DNA from: Methanocella sp. PtaU1.Bin125
GTDB taxonomy: Archaea; Halobacteriota; Methanocellia; Methanocellales; Methanocellaceae
DNA length: 39,183 nucleotides
Reading direction: 5' to 3'
Assembly (NCBI GenBank): GCA_002067315.1
Contig: MVRA01000182.1
Location: 1-39,183 of the forward strand
Under the pieces are notes generated by a model. It was given only the letters and a program-made list of their open reading frames with translations, ran no database searches and was not told where the DNA came from. A program made the position numbers and the translations under genes. This document shows positions 1 through 8,616 of this stretch, piece by piece; position 1 is the first letter of the stretch; each line of letters begins with the position of its first letter.

Positions 1-21
1 AAAACCAAATTTTTTAGAGCT

Positions 22-42
22 GGATTATTATATTAATAATCC
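22..42. repeat. Short perfect inverted repeat near left edge
   Basis: GGATTATTA and its exact reverse complement TAATAATCC are separated by three bases. It could be a terminator of a gene outside the window or an operator; nothing decides between these. Confidence 0.4.
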
Positions 43-227
43 AATCTTTAAGGATTGACAGTATATTTATCGTAATCGGACACCACTGGCATTGTCATCT
101 ACTAGACGATTACTTATAATTCGTATAGCCAAATTACATTTTCTTAATAAAACCTTTATTACCTAGCAGTTGCTTATAGAAATTACGTACGTAATGTACG
201 TACAAATAAATATGGGAGAGATCACAC

Positions 228-326
228 ATGAGCTACATATCGCAGAGAAACCAGGCATTCCTGTTTGTACTCGAGATTGGTGTTGTACTGTTCATCATTA
301 CCCTCGCTGGAACGGCTTGCTTCTAA
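228..326 (+). CDS. Small single-span membrane peptide (32 aa)
   Basis: This is a 32-codon reading frame starting at ATG 228. A good ribosome site, GGGAGAGATCAC, lies just upstream and resembles the archaeal consensus GGAGGTGATC. The peptide starts MSYISQRNQAFLF and then has a hydrophobic stretch (LFVLEIGVVLFIITLAG) typical of one membrane span, ending TACF. A longer overlapping frame (170-361) has no ribosome site and no recognisable composition, so this shorter frame is preferred. TTATAG at about 173-178 may be the TATA box, and palindromic TACGTA units lie at about 185-203. I recognise no family; a membrane peptide is an inference from composition. Confidence 0.5.
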   Translation: MSYISQRNQAFLFVLEIGVVLFIITLAGTACF

Positions 327-633
327 ACGCGGCCATTCCGGCAATTCATTACTTTGTTTAAATTGATTTTAGCAGTTTTATAATTCTAACTCGATTATTC
401 GATTTCTCACGGCCCATGCTAAGGCGACGAAAATTTATAAAATAGGGCCGGGGCGGGATTTACATTTCAGAAGCTATTGGGGGTATGATTCAGAAATTAA
501 AAGCATGCGCACCCCGGACCACCGTTTCTTATGTAACATTAATGTACATATATATTTTTTGGTAATATTATATACTAATTATTTGAAATAAAGATTAAGT
601 TGGTTAAATTACCGGGTTAGATAATGATGGAAC
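327..633. other. AT-rich intergenic region with a possible promoter
   Basis: No convincing gene. A TATA-like sequence (TTTATAAAA) lies at about 434-442. About 45 bases on, a 26-codon frame begins at ATG 485 (to 565) directly abutting GGGGGT, a spacing too short for a normal ribosome site. I do not call it as a gene. Confidence 0.4.
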
Positions 634-1149
634 TCAATCCCTGTACTGGTCGCGACAGACGACTTCATCCAGGCTCTTGCGGGACCTGCCTGCCGGCGCC
701 TCGGCCGGATATCCCAGCGGCGTCATCGCCACCACCCGCACATGGTCGGGAATCCCCAGGATGTTTTTCACCGCAAACTCGTCGAAAGCGCCAAGCCAGC
801 AGGTCCCGAGGCCCAGTTCCGTCGCCTGCAGCATCATGAACGAGAACGCGATGGAGACGTCGATGATGCCGGCCGACTGTCCGCACATCATCACGTAGTC
901 CGGCGCAATCGCGCAACCGGCGATGATCACGGGCGCCTGGCTGATGAACATCTGCCCTCTGGCTGCCACAGCCAGTCTCTTCTTAGTCTCCGCATCGGTC
1001 ACGACGACGAATTTCCAGTCCTGACGGTTGCCCGCCGACGGCGCGGTCCGGCCGGCATCCAGTACCCGCCGGAGCGTGTCCTCGTCGATCGAACGGTCCT
1101 GATATGACCTCACGCTCTTTCGCTGTCTGATCGCGGTAACGACGTCCAT
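634..1149 (-). CDS. Nitroreductase family protein
   Basis: This 171-residue protein belongs to the FMN-dependent nitroreductase superfamily, which reduces nitro compounds, quinones or flavins with NAD(P)H. The N-terminal RQRKSVRSY (8-16) is the phosphate-binding Arg motif for FMN. APSAGNRQDWKF (about 36-47) is the conserved isoalloxazine-contact segment, and LGLGTCWLGAF near residues 112-122 is the second conserved segment. The length matches the short archaeal members. The start is supported by GGTGAG seven bases upstream. There is no signal peptide, so it is cytoplasmic. The substrate cannot be told. It runs in the same direction as the next gene to its right but is separated by about 55 bp. 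Confidence 0.88.
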   Translation of the reverse strand: MDVVTAIRQRKSVRSYQDRSIDEDTLRRVLDAGRTAPSAGNRQDWKFVVVTDAETKKRLAVAARGQMFISQAPVIIAGCAIAPDYVMMCGQSAGIIDVSIAFSFMMLQATELGLGTCWLGAFDEFAVKNILGIPDHVRVVAMTPLGYPAEAPAGRSRKSLDEVVCRDQYRD

Positions 1150-1204
1150 GTACGCTCACCAGTACATACATGGATGCCCGCAGGCTTATAACCGGCAGGT
1201 AAAA

Positions 1205-1906
1205 TCAGGGCTCGCTCTTCGGCTTTAGTCGCGCTCTTACATGGCTGTATATCTGCGTGATCTCTTCGGCGGTGAGCGCGGGCCGGTTCGTCTCCGGGTC
1301 GACCGGGGCGTTGCGGATCATCTCGTTGAGCAGTTTCCGGTGCATGATCTCGCGCATCCGTGGATTCTTCGCCTGAGCCATGCCGCTGCTGTGTGACGCC
1401 GCCGCTGCCTGCTCGTCGAAGTCTCCGCCGTTCCGCGCGAGGTACATTTCCTTGACCATGGCCAGGATCAGGCTGCCGACCATCCGCTCGAGGTCCGGCA
1501 CGATGATCAGGTCGTCGGGCATGTCGCGGATGAAACAGGACCGGTACTCGTCCGCGGACACTTCGGCCTTTGCGTGGCGGGCGATGTTGATGCCGGGGAA
1601 ATCGAAGGGGTGCATGGCGCAGGTGTCGGGCCGCACCGGGTATATGGCGCACCGGCCGTCCTGGCGGAACCGGCAGCCGCCGCTGACGTCCAGCACGAAC
1701 GTGGCGCCGCCCTTGCCGTCCTCCATCCGGCGGCAGTACCGGTCGAAAAACGCTTTCGGGGATATCCCCAGGTACGCGGCGATGTTGAAGACATCGCTGA
1801 CGTTGATGTTGATCGTCTCGTAGACCGTGCAGCAGGTGCCACACCCCCTGCATTTCAGTTCGGTCCCGCAGACCACCGTCAGGCCTCTGATGCGCAGCGC
1901 GTCCAT
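1205..1906 (-). CDS. YkgJ-family cysteine cluster protein
   Basis: A 233-residue soluble protein with the YkgJ-type (zinc/iron-chelating) cluster: C13, C19, C22, C25 and C26 in the motif CRGCGTCC, followed by C78, C86 and C96 in the second half of the domain (DGRCAIYPVRPDTCAMHPF). This arrangement is known to bind a metal or an Fe-S cluster; the biochemical role of the family is poorly defined. The C-terminal half is helical and charged without a motif I recognise. No ribosome site precedes ATG 1906, but TATAAA sits about 23 bases upstream on this strand, which fits leaderless transcription and supports this start. Confidence 0.8.
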   Translation of the reverse strand: MDALRIRGLTVVCGTELKCRGCGTCCTVYETININVSDVFNIAAYLGISPKAFFDRYCRRMEDGKGGATFVLDVSGGCRFRQDGRCAIYPVRPDTCAMHPFDFPGINIARHAKAEVSADEYRSCFIRDMPDDLIIVPDLERMVGSLILAMVKEMYLARNGGDFDEQAAAASHSSGMAQAKNPRMREIMHRKLLNEMIRNAPVDPETNRPALTAEEITQIYSHVRARLKPKSEP

Positions 1907-2433
1907 GTCAGGTGGGTATTATTCCTTCGTTTATAGATGTTTTGCGTTCGCCCGACCATTCGCGCGCGAGCGAGCTGTCGCTGGCCAATGGGGAACAATA
2001 ATCACAGCTCGTCAGGCCTTGTGAATGCAATGCGACTCCTGTCATGCCCGCCAATTAACATGCGTTCGACTAAACATGCGTTCAGCCCTCCGGCTGCTTC
2101 GACGGTCGCTTCGGCGCGATGTAGCAGGGGCGCTAAGGACTAATTAAAAATGTCATGTCCCGGTAAGTTTGTTAAGTCTTGGCGTTCTTGGCACCCTGGC
2201 GCCCTTGGCGAGCGTGACAGTAGTCGAATAGCGTGAACAATGCTTTTATTCAGTAGCCTTAACATTAAAAAACCATCAATCATACGCCGAGTACTCTGCG
2301 CCCTGCAGCGTGCAATGCATATTCCTCTGCGCCCGCTGCGGCCTTTAACCGCACCCTATGCGTACCGTCACGCATGCCCCGGAAAAAGTCTATGACCGAT
2401 TAGTCTCTAACAGCTATGAAGAGGTCTGTGACG
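1907..2433. other. Intergenic region with low-complexity repeats
   Basis: No gene seen. It holds an alternating GCGCGCGAGCG stretch (1961-1992) that recurs elsewhere in the window, and an imperfect CTTGGCG-type tandem (about 2177-2212). It also holds AT-rich sequence with no clear TATA box directly ahead of the next gene. Confidence 0.5.
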
Positions 2434-2823
2434 ATGAGCGATGAGAGGTACGAGCGCGGCCGGGCGCTGCTGGACCGGATCAACCCCGAGAACGCCGCCC
2501 GGCTGGAGGAGAACCTGCGGGACGTGGCGCCGGACATGGCGGGCTACGTCTTTGCGTTCGCATACGGCGATATCTACAGCCGTCCCGGGCTGGATGTCAG
2601 GTCCCGGGAGCTGGCCACGGTGGCCGCGCTGACGGCGCTGGGCAACGCCCCGCTGCAGCTGAAGTCCCACATCAGCGGCGCGCTGAACGCCGGGTGGAGC
2701 CGGGAGGAGATCGTCGAGGCGATCATGCAGATGGCCGTCTACGCGGGATTCCCCGCGGCCTTGAACGGCCTGTACGCGGCGAAAGACGTCTTCGGAGAGA
2801 TCGACGAAAAAAGGCAGCGCTGA
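2434..2823 (+). CDS. Carboxymuconolactone decarboxylase (CMD) family protein
   Basis: A 129-residue all-helical protein of the CMD/AhpD-like fold. The characteristic segment KSHISGALNAGWSREEIVEAIMQMAVYAGFP... is present at about 77-110, with the His and the Glu-x(n)-YAGFP motif of gamma-carboxymuconolactone decarboxylases. There is no CxxC pair, so it is not an AhpD-type peroxidase partner. In methanogens such proteins are widespread and mostly uncharacterised; a ring-opening catabolic role is unlikely here because no pathway neighbours exist. I start it at ATG 2434 because GAGGT lies eight bases upstream; an in-frame ATG at 2416 has no ribosome site. Confidence 0.85.
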   Translation: MSDERYERGRALLDRINPENAARLEENLRDVAPDMAGYVFAFAYGDIYSRPGLDVRSRELATVAALTALGNAPLQLKSHISGALNAGWSREEIVEAIMQMAVYAGFPAALNGLYAAKDVFGEIDEKRQR

Positions 2824-2832
2824 ACCGACCGG

Positions 2833-3177
2833 CTACCGGAAGGGCGACTGGGCTATCGCGGCCTGGCTAAAGGACTCCTTCATCTCGATCAGGTTGTTCC
2901 GATCGAGCGCTATCCGCCCCCTGGAGCCGCATAACGGGCAGTTCACGTACGCGTTCGCGTCCCCGGCGCCGTTCACGCCGTCGGTCATGTAGGCGAACTC
3001 GTTCGCGCTCACCCGGCTGGCGCTGAGGTCCCCGATATAGAACATCCTGACGACATAGCGGTCGTTATGCACCCTGTTATCGATCACGTGACGGGAGTCC
3101 GGCTTTTCGCTCCCGGCGCTGGCGCACTCGTGCTCGACATAAAACAGCCTGCCCCCGTCCATCCTGTAAGCAGCCAT
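2833..3177 (-). CDS. Hypothetical protein with one CxxC pair
   Basis: A 114-residue protein that I do not recognise. Its start is strongly supported by GGAGGT seven bases upstream. It has no signal peptide or membrane span. A single CPLCG knuckle lies in the C-terminal third, with one further Cys near residue 18, so it is not a complete classical zinc ribbon. It converges on the CMD-family gene with a nine-base gap. Its function is unknown. Confidence 0.65.
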   Translation of the reverse strand: MAAYRMDGGRLFYVEHECASAGSEKPDSRHVIDNRVHNDRYVVRMFYIGDLSASRVSANEFAYMTDGVNGAGDANAYVNCPLCGSRGRIALDRNNLIEMKESFSQAAIAQSPFR

Positions 3178-3430
3178 GGCTAACCTCCGTCATTTGTCCG
3201 TATTCCGCCGGCGTCCCGCCGGCATTTCGCACGAATATGTCTCTATGCCCCGGCATATACATGTGATAAGGTAAAAAGCGGGATTGACGCATGCCTGCCG
3301 GTTTAATGATGCCGCGCAGTGGCAAATATGGCTACGAGCGCGCTCACCGGCGGCAGATTGCCGGTAACGCCTCACCGGCTATAAATAGCAATGAGCGCCA
3401 TAGATATCGTTCATAAAGGGTGCTGACGGG

Positions 3431-3955
3431 ATGAGTCTGAAAATCCGGACGGAACGACTGGAGCTGATCGCCGAGACCGCTGAGCTGGGCAAAGCGGAGG
3501 TCTCCGGCCGCGCTTCGCTGGCCGAAGCGCTCGACGCTGACGTCCCGGAGGACTGGCCGCCAGAGAATGTGCGCGATGTTGTGGAACTTTTCGCCACTAA
3601 GCTGCATCGTGAGCCTGAGCTGGCCGGATGGCTGAACTGGTACTGGCTGCACGTGGAGCCTGCGACGGGCCGGCGGACGCTGATAGGCAGCGGCGGATTT
3701 ACTTCACCCCCGGTCGACGGCGTGGTCGCCATCGGGTACTCGGTGTTGCCCCGGCACCAGAGGAAAGGATATGCGACTGAAGCGGTGCATGCGCTGACCG
3801 CATGGGCATTCTCGCACCAGGAAGTGAAAAGGATTATCGCCGAGACGTTGCCCGATAACGCGCCGTCGATCCGGGTGCTGGCCCGGAACGGCTTCCGGCG
3901 GGTGCCTGGGGCTTCCGAGCCGGGCCACGCCCGGTTCGCGCTGGACTCTGCCTGA
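3431..3955 (+). CDS. GNAT family N-acetyltransferase (RimJ/RimL type)
   Basis: A 174-residue GNAT protein that transfers an acetyl group from acetyl-CoA to an amine. N-terminal LKIRTERLELI is the typical RimJ/L-like first strand, IGYSVLPRHQRKGYATEA (101-117) carries the pyrophosphate-binding Q/RxxGxA loop (QRKGYA, 110-115), and DNAPSIRVLARNGF is the conserved C-terminal 'N-x-S-x-R-x-L-x-K/R-x-G-F' signature. The family acetylates protein N termini, antibiotics or small amines; the substrate here is unknown. It appears monocistronic. Confidence 0.85.
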   Translation: MSLKIRTERLELIAETAELGKAEVSGRASLAEALDADVPEDWPPENVRDVVELFATKLHREPELAGWLNWYWLHVEPATGRRTLIGSGGFTSPPVDGVVAIGYSVLPRHQRKGYATEAVHALTAWAFSHQEVKRIIAETLPDNAPSIRVLARNGFRRVPGASEPGHARFALDSA

Positions 3956-4214
3956 TCCTGCCAGGCTCGCGCCTGCATCTCCCGCATTTGCAATGGCGAA
4001 GAGAAGTTATTCTATTAGCATGGCACACGGGTGGTATCACTCATTATTTCTGCATATCAGCTGTCCCAAGCCTTATGCACTATACAAAAAGTATTAATAC
4101 AATAAATATTTACTATAGGTAAATCATTCAGGTCAGACCGGCCTGGCACTTCGACTACCCGCCCGGCAGGCACATCCTCGCAGAACGATCAACGAAGAAA
4201 GGTCAGATTATAAC

Positions 4215-5273
4215 ATGGACACGATAACCAGGACAATTGCAAGCACGAACCAGAAAGCCATCGAGACACAGGCACCCCTGGCAGCCTTACCCTCCGACGG
4301 CGAGCTGCTCGACGCATACTCGAGGGCCGTGGTCGGCGCCGTGGAAAAGGTCAGCCCCGCGGTGGTCAAGATCGACGTGAAAAAGCACATGGCCCGGCCG
4401 ACGATGTTCGGCCGGGGCCCCGTGAGGGAAATGCCGGGCAGCGGCTCCGGCTTCATCTTCACCCCGGATGGCCTGATCCTGACGAACAGCCACGTCGTGC
4501 ACGACGCGTCGGAGATCAACGTGGCGCTGTCCGACGGCCGCCACTTCCCCGCCAAGATCATCGGCGACGACCCGGACACCGACCTCGCCGTCATCCGCGT
4601 CGACGCGCAGGACCTCGCGGCGGCGAAGCTGGGAGAGTCGCAGTCGCTCAAGGTCGGCCAGATGGTGATCGCGATCGGCAACCCGTACGGTTTCCAGTGT
4701 ACGGTGACGTCGGGCGTGGTCAGCGCGCTGGGCCGTTCGCTCCGCACCAGCACGGGCCGGCTGATCGACGACGTCATCCAGACCGACGCCTCCCTGAACC
4801 CTGGCAACTCCGGGGGCCCGCTGGTTAACTCGCGTGGTGAAGTGATCGGCGTCAACACCGCCATCATCCTGCCGGCGCAGGGCATCTGCTTCGCTATCCC
4901 GTCCGACATCGCGAAATACGTCGCCTCCTGCCTGATCCGCGACGGCCGCATCCGCCGGGGCCGCATCGGCATGGCAGGCCAGAACGTGGACCTCAAGGAG
5001 GACTACGTCCGGTCGATGAAGCTCTCCTCCGGGCAGGGCGTGCTCGTGGTCAGCATCGAAAAAGGCAGCCCCGCCCAAAAAGCAGGCCTGGAGCCGGGCG
5101 ACGTGATCGTCGGCCTCGAGGGCAGCCCGGTCACGAACATCGACGACCTGCACAAGCTGCTCACGGAGGAGACGATCGGCAAGCCCGTGACGCTCGCCGT
5201 CGTCCGGCGTTACGACCGCGTCCCGCTCAAGGTCGTACCCGAAGAGTCCCGGCCCGCGATCGCCGAGTCGTAA
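4215..5273 (+). CDS. HtrA/DegP-like S1C serine protease with PDZ domain
   Basis: A 352-residue trypsin-like protease of the HtrA family, which degrades or refolds damaged proteins. The catalytic triad is complete: His93 (NSHVVHD), Asp123 (DTDLAVI) and Ser199 (NPGNSGGPL). One PDZ domain occupies about 255-340 (GVLVVSIEKGSPAQKAGLEPGDVIVG). Unlike bacterial DegP there is no signal peptide or N-terminal membrane anchor, since the first 30 residues are polar, so it should act in the cytoplasm. AAAGGTCAG lies about 12 bases upstream of the ATG. It stands alone and is followed by a strong hairpin terminator. Confidence 0.93.
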   Translation: MDTITRTIASTNQKAIETQAPLAALPSDGELLDAYSRAVVGAVEKVSPAVVKIDVKKHMARPTMFGRGPVREMPGSGSGFIFTPDGLILTNSHVVHDASEINVALSDGRHFPAKIIGDDPDTDLAVIRVDAQDLAAAKLGESQSLKVGQMVIAIGNPYGFQCTVTSGVVSALGRSLRTSTGRLIDDVIQTDASLNPGNSGGPLVNSRGEVIGVNTAIILPAQGICFAIPSDIAKYVASCLIRDGRIRRGRIGMAGQNVDLKEDYVRSMKLSSGQGVLVVSIEKGSPAQKAGLEPGDVIVGLEGSPVTNIDDLHKLLTEETIGKPVTLAVVRRYDRVPLKVVPEESRPAIAES

Positions 5274-5300
5274 TTATCCATCCATACACCCAACCCTGCC

Positions 5301-5336
5301 GGCGCCGTCACACCACCGCGGCGCCGACCTTTTTTA
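5301..5336 (+). terminator. Hairpin plus T-run after the HtrA-like gene
   Basis: GGCGCCG (5301-5307) pairs with CGGCGCC (5319-5325) and is followed by a run of six T residues. It fits a terminator for the HtrA-like transcript. Confidence 0.7.
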
Positions 5337-5373
5337 TCCACTACCCTGTAGCGAAACTCAGGGCGCGGTTAAA

Positions 5374-5489
5374 GGCCGCAGAGACCGCAGAGAGCCGCAG
5401 AGACCGCAGTTTCTCTTTTAGATATCGTATAGCGGAAAATTAAAAAAAAGGAACTGCGCTCTCTGCGGCTCTCTGCGGTCTCTGCGGCC
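5374..5489. repeat. Large inverted repeat with 38-bp arms
   Basis: Arm 5374-5411 is the reverse complement of arm 5452-5489 with one mismatch, around a 40-bp AT-rich loop. The arms are themselves built of a repeated GCAGAGACC/GCAGAGAGCC unit. No protein is encoded. It could be a small non-autonomous mobile element or a structured intergenic repeat. The rest of 5274-5668 holds only the HtrA terminator and AT-rich sequence before the next gene. Confidence 0.75.
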
Positions 5490-5668
5490 GTTTACTGTTC
5501 CTTGCCTTTGTAGTCGCTTGCCAAAAACAGTTCGTCCATAGTGTACCATTATCCGGTAAGCACAGGATGCCATATTCTATACAATTCACTTAAATTTCCG
5601 GAAAATATTACCCGGGACGATTTGATAATGTACCCCGATATCTATGTGTTTTCCGGGGGAATCCACGA

Positions 5669-6781
5669 ATGGCAAGCAAGGTCTACCTGGCCCGCCTGAG
5701 GATCGGCAAGGCCCGGGTCAACACGGTGACGAAGATAAGGAAACTGTTCGACGTGGCAGGATTCGGCCACATCGTCAGCGCGGGCGAGCTGCTGCCCGTG
5801 AAGGTGCATTTCGGCGAGCGGGGGAACGACACCTACGTGCGGCCGGTATATGTGAGACAGGTGATCGACAAGATCATCGAGAAAGGCGGCAAGCCGTTCC
5901 TGACGGATACGAATACGCTCTATTCGGGCAGCCGGCATAACTCGGTCGACCACCTGATCTCTGCTATCGAGCACGGGTTTGACTACTCCGTGGTCCGGGC
6001 CCCGCTCATCATCGCCGACGGGCTGGTCAGCGACAACTTCCGGGAAGTCCCGATTAGCGGCAAGCACTTCGACAGGGTGAAGATCGCCAGCGACATCCTC
6101 ACCCCGCCGGGCATGATCGTGCTCTCACACGTCAAGGGGCACGGTATGGCCGGGTTTGGCGGGGCGATCAAGAACCTGGCCATGGGCTGCGCGCCGGCGA
6201 GCGGAAAAATGGACCAGCACCGGGGCCTCAGGCCGACCGTCGAAGAGGGCTCATGCGCCGGCTGCGGCAAGTGCGCGGCAGTGTGCCCCCGGGAGGCCAT
6301 CCACATGGACGAGGAGCAGGGAGCCGTGGTGAGCGCTGAGGCTTGCATCGGCTGCGGGGAGTGCATGACGGTCTGCCCCGTCGGCTCGATCAGCTTCGAC
6401 TGGGAGAGGGACATCGTGCCGTTCATGGAGATGATGACCGAGTACGCGCTCGGCGCCGTCTCCGGAAAAGAGGGAAAGGTCGGCTACATGAACTTCCTTA
6501 TCCAGATCACCCCCGAATGCGACTGCGTCCCCTGGAGCGACGCCCCGATCGTGCCGGACATCGGCATCCTGGCCTCGACCGACCCCGTGGCCATCGACCA
6601 GGCCAGCTTCGACCTGGTCAGCCAGCAGATCGGGCTGAAGGGGAGCCGGCTGAAGGGCGAGTTCGAGCCCGGGCAGGACAAGTTCAGGGGCACCTGGCCG
6701 GACACGCAGGGGATCGTGCAGGTGAAGTACGGCGAAGAAATCGGCCTCGGCTCCAGCCAGTACACGTTGAAAGAGATATGA
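5669..6781 (+). CDS. DUF362 domain protein with two [4Fe-4S] ferredoxin motifs
   Basis: A 370-residue protein. Residues 1-185 and 240-370 form the DUF362 domain, common in methanogens and anaerobes and of uncertain function. A ferredoxin insert carries two complete [4Fe-4S] motifs: C196, C199, C202, C206 and C226, C229, C232, C236, each ending CP. Conserved DUF362 pieces include VKVHFGERGN, the GHGMAGFGGAIKNLAMGC loop and ASTDPVAIDQASFDLV. It is soluble and probably takes part in electron transfer, but no partner is visible. A GGGGGA stretch precedes the ATG. It converges on the next, minus-strand gene. Confidence 0.88.
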   Translation: MASKVYLARLRIGKARVNTVTKIRKLFDVAGFGHIVSAGELLPVKVHFGERGNDTYVRPVYVRQVIDKIIEKGGKPFLTDTNTLYSGSRHNSVDHLISAIEHGFDYSVVRAPLIIADGLVSDNFREVPISGKHFDRVKIASDILTPPGMIVLSHVKGHGMAGFGGAIKNLAMGCAPASGKMDQHRGLRPTVEEGSCAGCGKCAAVCPREAIHMDEEQGAVVSAEACIGCGECMTVCPVGSISFDWERDIVPFMEMMTEYALGAVSGKEGKVGYMNFLIQITPECDCVPWSDAPIVPDIGILASTDPVAIDQASFDLVSQQIGLKGSRLKGEFEPGQDKFRGTWPDTQGIVQVKYGEEIGLGSSQYTLKEI

Positions 6782-6804
6782 GCGATCTGCGAGCGCACGT
6801 CCGC

Positions 6805-7900
6805 CTACAAAGCCCACATTCTCGGGTTCAGCCAGCTGCCGGCCTTCGTCATGTTGGCCGAGTCCGACATGACCTTGTACTGGTCCGCCAGCCGGATCAC
6901 GTTCCACGGGTTGATGTAGCCGGGATAAGCCGTGCGGTTCATGTAGGTGCTGTCGATACCGCTGCGACCGATGACGTTGGTGGTGAAGCGGTCCCACCCG
7001 GAGATGTTCGCTACCTGGTCCCGCGTGGCTTTCCGGGGATTATAGTCCGGGTCCATCGGACCGGTGAGCGGCCTGTTGGCCTGGCGGTTCATCGGCTTGG
7101 TCAGCAGTGTGGCCGATTCCGGCAGGACCGCGTAGGGGGGCACGGGCGAGGGCATCGGCGTCGGCCGGGGCGTGCCGGTAATGTTCGTCGCATTACCGGC
7201 CGGTACAGGCGTAGCCCGCGGGGCTGGTGCGGGAGTGACGGCCAGGATGTTGACCCGGCCCGGGACGCCGACCTCCGTCGAAGCCATCTGGCGCTTAAGC
7301 ACCGTATCCGGCGCGATCGTTTCATTAGCGGTCGCATTGCCCGTTTTACCTGTGATCGAATCGCGTGAGGCAGTCATGTTCGTCGCCTGGCCAGTCGTTT
7401 GATTCCCGGCCAGCAGCCCGCCAGCTTCCGGGGCCACGTTTAGCTTCGTCATGGCGGGAAACAGGAGCCCGGCGAACAGAGGCGGCCGGCCCGATGCGAG
7501 GGGATCGCCGATCGTCGTATGCAAAAACCCGGTGGCTGTCGGGTTTTCGAACTTCAGGAAGCTGAACGTCGCCGTGTAAAAGCCGGTATCTGCGGCAGCG
7601 AGGGCTCCCGCGTTGGTCTGCGCCAGACTGATGCCGACGCCGCTGCCGCTGCCGAAGGCGAACGCCTCCGTATCGGTACCCGCGGCGGCCTGGCTGTGAA
7701 AGAGCCGCTGGACCGGCGCGGACGAATAAAACTGGTTCTGGAGGAGCACGTTACCGGCCTGTAGCTCGAACTGCGCTTCCCGGTATCCCATTACTAGAGG
7801 CGGACTTACCGCTATGCCGATGGCAATCAATAGTACGAATAGTGCAAGAGGCCGATTTAGTCCCGTTCCTGATACCCCTCAAACCCTGAATGTTACCCAT
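6805..7900 (-). pseudogene. Secreted, sequon-rich surface protein with probable 1-nt frameshift
   Basis: The main open frame (up to 7830) begins inside a hydrophobic segment, and no ATG, GTG or good ribosome site precedes it in that frame. An ATG at 7900 lies 36 bases after the start of a TATAAA box and encodes MGNIQGLRGIRNGT. That segment would run into RPLALFVLLIAIGIAVSP (a convincing signal peptide) if one base were removed from GGACTAAATCGG near 7855. I therefore read one gene with a frameshift, or a sequence error. The mature part (about 330 aa) is rich in Asn-x-Ser/Thr sequons, with a Pro/Thr-rich linker around the middle. It fits an exported glycoprotein of unknown function. Confidence 0.6.
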
Positions 7901-8083
7901 AGCTGGAAAGGGCACAGGCGTCATTAAATTTTTATATCAGTTTTACCAGAGAAAAGGGAAAAGAAGCAAAATTATGCTGGATAATGCCGACGCCGGATAA
8001 TCATTCGCAGCCAGCACAGGTACTATCCTGATAGGGGCCGGCCGGGGCTGACACTGTGACCGGACCGGAGTCCGCCGCTCCTG

Positions 8084-8446
8084 TCATGTCGCCACTACCC
8101 GGTCCGGGGCTACGGCGTTTCCTTCCAGCGCATACATGATGCCGTCGTTCTCGATATACTTGATCCGGCCCGCGACCGGATCGGCACCCGGGTTATCTTG
8201 CAGGCAGCGCAGCCGGTCCACGGCCGCCTGCGGCAGGCGGGCCGCGATACCGTCGATGATGGTGTAGGTGTACTTGATGACCCCGCCCAGGCCCTCGATA
8301 TATTTCACGTCTTCCTGCGTCACCGGGCTCTGGAAGACGATGATCACGTTCGCGGCCGGCCCCGCGGCAACGGCGGGCGCCGGGCATGCGGCGGACAGGG
8401 AGATGATGAACGTGCATACGAGCACTATTGCGGTGATCTTTTTCAT
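8084..8446 (-). CDS. Secreted standalone inhibitor-I9 (subtilisin propeptide-like) protein
   Basis: A 120-residue protein. Residues 1-28 form a signal peptide (MKKITAIVLVCTFIISLSAA...AVAA). The rest resembles the I9 propeptide fold of subtilisin-like proteases: NVIIVFQSPVTQEDVKYIE, then GGVIKYTYTIIDGIAARLP and a final KYIENDGIMYAL segment. In proteases this domain acts as an intramolecular chaperone and inhibitor; as a free protein it may inhibit a secreted subtilase. No protease gene is adjacent. I start at ATG 8446 because GGAGGATA lies seven bases upstream; an earlier in-frame start at 8512 would bury the signal peptide. Confidence 0.75.
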   Translation of the reverse strand: MKKITAIVLVCTFIISLSAACPAPAVAAGPAANVIIVFQSPVTQEDVKYIEGLGGVIKYTYTIIDGIAARLPQAAVDRLRCLQDNPGADPVAGRIKYIENDGIMYALEGNAVAPDRVVAT

Positions 8447-8616
8447 GACGTATCCTCCGGCACCGGATGAGATGCCGATCGATAGATGATCTCCTGCCGG
8501 GATATCAGGCATTCTGAAAAATAAAGCAAAATAACGCCATAATAGACAAAGTTAAGCGTGATAGCGGTTTATATAAAAATCAGACGGCGGGTGATGGCCC
8601 GATGAAAAAGAAAAGG

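Noticed and set aside
170-361. 63-residue frame overlapping the small membrane peptide
   Set aside because: It has no ribosome site, and its composition is unlike a protein; the shorter frame at 228-326 has a ribosome site and a membrane span.
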